A stretch of DNA of 35,684 bases. Source: Stenotrophomonas maltophilia (GTDB taxonomy: Bacteria; Pseudomonadota; Gammaproteobacteria; Xanthomonadales; Xanthomonadaceae). The notes under the pieces are model-generated. The model did not search any database. It was not told where the DNA came from and saw only the letters and a list, made by a program, of their open reading frames with translations. Positions within the stretch are counted from its first letter, which is position 1. Each line of letters starts with the position of its first letter. The position numbers and the translations under genes were made by a program. The stretch is taken from NCBI GenBank assembly GCA_002435595.1, contig DJBL01000030.1:12662-48345 (forward strand), read 5' to 3'. Below, one piece after another: positions 34,440 through 35,684 of the stretch.

Positions 34440-35249
34440 TTACCCTCCGAACAGCTTGCTGAAGAAGCCTTTCTTCTCCACGGTGGTGAAGCGCATCGGA
34501 CGCTCTTCGCCAAGGATGCGGCCCACCGCATCTTCGTAGGCCTGGCCCGCCGCCGATTCGGGGTCCAGGATGACCGGCTCGCCCTTGTTGGACGCATTGA
34601 GCACGTCGCCCGACTCGGGCACCACGCCAATGGCCTTCAGGCCCAGCACTTCTTCAACGTCGGTGATGCTCAGCATTTCGCCACTCTCCACCCGGGCCGG
34701 GCTGTAGCGCGTGAGCAGCAGGAAGGCCGGCACGCTCTGGCCGGACTCGGCCTTGTGCGTCTTGGAATCCAGCAGCCCGATGATGCGGTCCGAGTCGCGC
34801 ACCGAGGACACTTCCGGGTTGACCACCACCACGGCGCGGTCGGCGTAGTACATCGCCAGGAACGCACCCTTTTCGATGCCGGCCGGCGAGTCGCAGATGA
34901 TGTACTCGAAGCCGTCGGCGGCCAGGTCCTTGAGCACCTTGCCCACGCCTTCCTGGGTCAGCGCATCCTTGTCGCGGGTCTGCGAGGCAGCCAGCACGTA
35001 GAGATTGTCGAAGCGCTTGTCCTTGATCAGCGACTGCTTGAGGGTAGCTTCGCCGTGCACGACATTGACGAAGTCGTACACCACGCGGCGCTCGCAGCCC
35101 ATGATCAGGTCCAGGTTGCGCAGGCCGACGTCGAAGTCGATCACGGCCACCTTCTTGCCGCGCCGTGCCAGGCCGCAGGCCAGGCTGGCGCTGCTGGTGG
35201 TCTTGCCGACGCCGCCCTTGCCGGAAGTGACTACGATGATTTCAGCCAA
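34440..35249 (-). CDS. minD: Septum site-determining ATPase MinD
   Basis: A 269-residue ParA/MinD-type ATPase. The deviant Walker A loop 'GKGGVGKTTSSA' has both signature lysines, Lys11 and Lys16. Switch regions include 'VIDFDVGLRNLDLIMG' and 'YIICDSPAGIEKGA'. The C-terminus 'KKGFFSKLFGG' is the amphipathic helix that binds membrane in the ATP-bound dimer. MinD recruits MinC to the membrane and is released by MinE. It lies between minC (36-base gap) and minE (2-base gap) in the standard order. Length is normal. Confidence 0.98.
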   Translation of the reverse strand: MAEIIVVTSGKGGVGKTTSSASLACGLARRGKKVAVIDFDVGLRNLDLIMGCERRVVYDFVNVVHGEATLKQSLIKDKRFDNLYVLAASQTRDKDALTQEGVGKVLKDLAADGFEYIICDSPAGIEKGAFLAMYYADRAVVVVNPEVSSVRDSDRIIGLLDSKTHKAESGQSVPAFLLLTRYSPARVESGEMLSITDVEEVLGLKAIGVVPESGDVLNASNKGEPVILDPESAAGQAYEDAVGRILGEERPMRFTTVEKKGFFSKLFGG

Positions 35250-35285
35250 AGGACTTCTCCTGATTCATTTTGTTTGGGCGCCGGA

Positions 35286-35684
35286 TCAGTCCAGCGCCGC
35301 GATCTTGATCTGGTCCTGTTCCAGCCAGACCTGCACGGCCTTGCCGCGCAGGGTGTCCGGGACATCGTCCAGTACCTTGTAATGGCCGGCAATGGCGACC
35401 AGTTCAGCATGGAATTCACGGCAGAAGATGCGCGCCGTGGTGTTGCCTTGGGCACCTGCCAGGGCGCGGCCCCGCAGCGTACCGTAGATATGGATGCTGC
35501 CGTCGGCGATGACCTCGGCGCCGGCTCCGACCGTGGCCATCACGGTCAGGTCGCAGTTCTCCGCATACAGCTGCTGGCCCGACCGCACGTTGCTGGTCTG
35601 CATCCGGCCCGGCTGCGGTGCCTTGGCCGGATCGGCCGGTGCCACGGCGGGAGCGGCGGCGGCGCGGGGGCAGATCGGAAGAGC
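35286..35684 (-). CDS. minC: Septum formation inhibitor MinC, 5' part missing at contig end
   Basis: The C-terminal domain of MinC (about 119 residues visible, plus a linker). 'VRSGQQLYAENCDLTVMATV' contains the R-S-G-Q motif that contacts MinD, followed by the beta-helix repeats 'GAEVIADGSIHIYGTLRGRALAG' and 'ARIFCREFHAELVAIAGHYKVLDD'. MinC blocks FtsZ assembly away from midcell. The frame remains open to the contig end through an Ala/Pro-rich linker, so the N-terminal FtsZ-inhibiting domain lies outside. A GTG at 35645 could be miscalled as a start but is in the linker. The last 13 bases are adapter, so true coding sequence stops at 35671. Confidence 0.95.
   Translation of the reverse strand, partial: ALPICPRAAAAPAVAPADPAKAPQPGRMQTSNVRSGQQLYAENCDLTVMATVGAGAEVIADGSIHIYGTLRGRALAGAQGNTTARIFCREFHAELVAIAGHYKVLDDVPDTLRGKAVQVWLEQDQIKIAALD
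35672..35684. other. Illumina adapter remnant at contig end
   Basis: The final 13 bases are AGATCGGAAGAGC, identical to the common Illumina TruSeq adapter read-through sequence. It ends the contig exactly and sits in a minC frame, so it is untrimmed adapter and not genomic DNA. Confidence 0.93.

Noticed and set aside
35643..35645. GTG as start of minC
   Set aside because: The frame continues upstream through an Ala/Pro linker to the contig edge, and MinC needs an N-terminal domain of about 100 residues, so this is an internal codon.

Overview
The window reads as one complete contig of a draft assembly from a high-GC gammaproteobacterium of the family Xanthomonadaceae, most likely Stenotrophomonas. 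The main evidence is many copies of the Stenotrophomonas GTAG (SMAG) REP element: GTAG followed by the palindrome ATCCACGCCATGCGTGGAT, plus two sister sequence families. They sit at the left end, between genes and at the right. The contig starts inside one SMAG copy, a common assembly break. It ends with 13 bases identical to the Illumina adapter read-through sequence, so the last bases are not genomic.

Layout. 1-309: SMAG cluster. 310-4499 (+): flavin-binding stress protein, a DUF72/Nei-like DNA glycosylase pair joined by an 8-base overlap, a METTL21-like methyltransferase and an MHS-type MFS symporter. 4628-12894 (-): a complete biotin-independent malonate decarboxylase operon in the order mdcA-C-D-E-G-B-H, then a MatC-like malonate carrier and a GntR/FCD regulator. 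13098-18707: a small membrane protein, a TonB-dependent siderophore receptor, membrane-anchored malate:quinone oxidoreductase and another membrane protein. 18790-20466: divergent argP-type regulator and LysE/ArgO-type exporter. 20642-31698: two secreted S9 serine peptidases, a POT and an OPT peptide transporter, a DUF1624 acyltransferase-like protein, and an unrecognised exported protein of about 487 residues. 31858-33096: DUF819 membrane protein. 33178-33619: array of eight SMAG elements. 33645-35684 (-): minC (partial)-minD-minE followed by a small HExxH protein.

How the genes work together. The mdc genes form a self-contained malonate catabolic unit: uptake (MatC-like), prosthetic-group synthesis (MdcB) and attachment (MdcG), thiol charging (MdcH), acyl exchange (MdcA), decarboxylation (MdcD/MdcE) on the carrier (MdcC), and probable control by the GntR protein. 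Five consecutive gene overlaps suggest tight translational coupling. The stretch from about 20.6 to 31.7 kb looks like peptide scavenging: exported peptidases trim peptides that POT and OPT carriers can import. The right end is the cell-division site selection operon.

I see no rRNA, tRNA, prophage, insertion sequence, CRISPR-cas or defence system. The strongest candidates for undescribed biology are modest: the exported protein at 22759-24222 with an apparent internal duplication, the HExxH protein next to minE, the orientation-dependent GTAG/GTTG split in the SMAG array, and several palindromic operator candidates.
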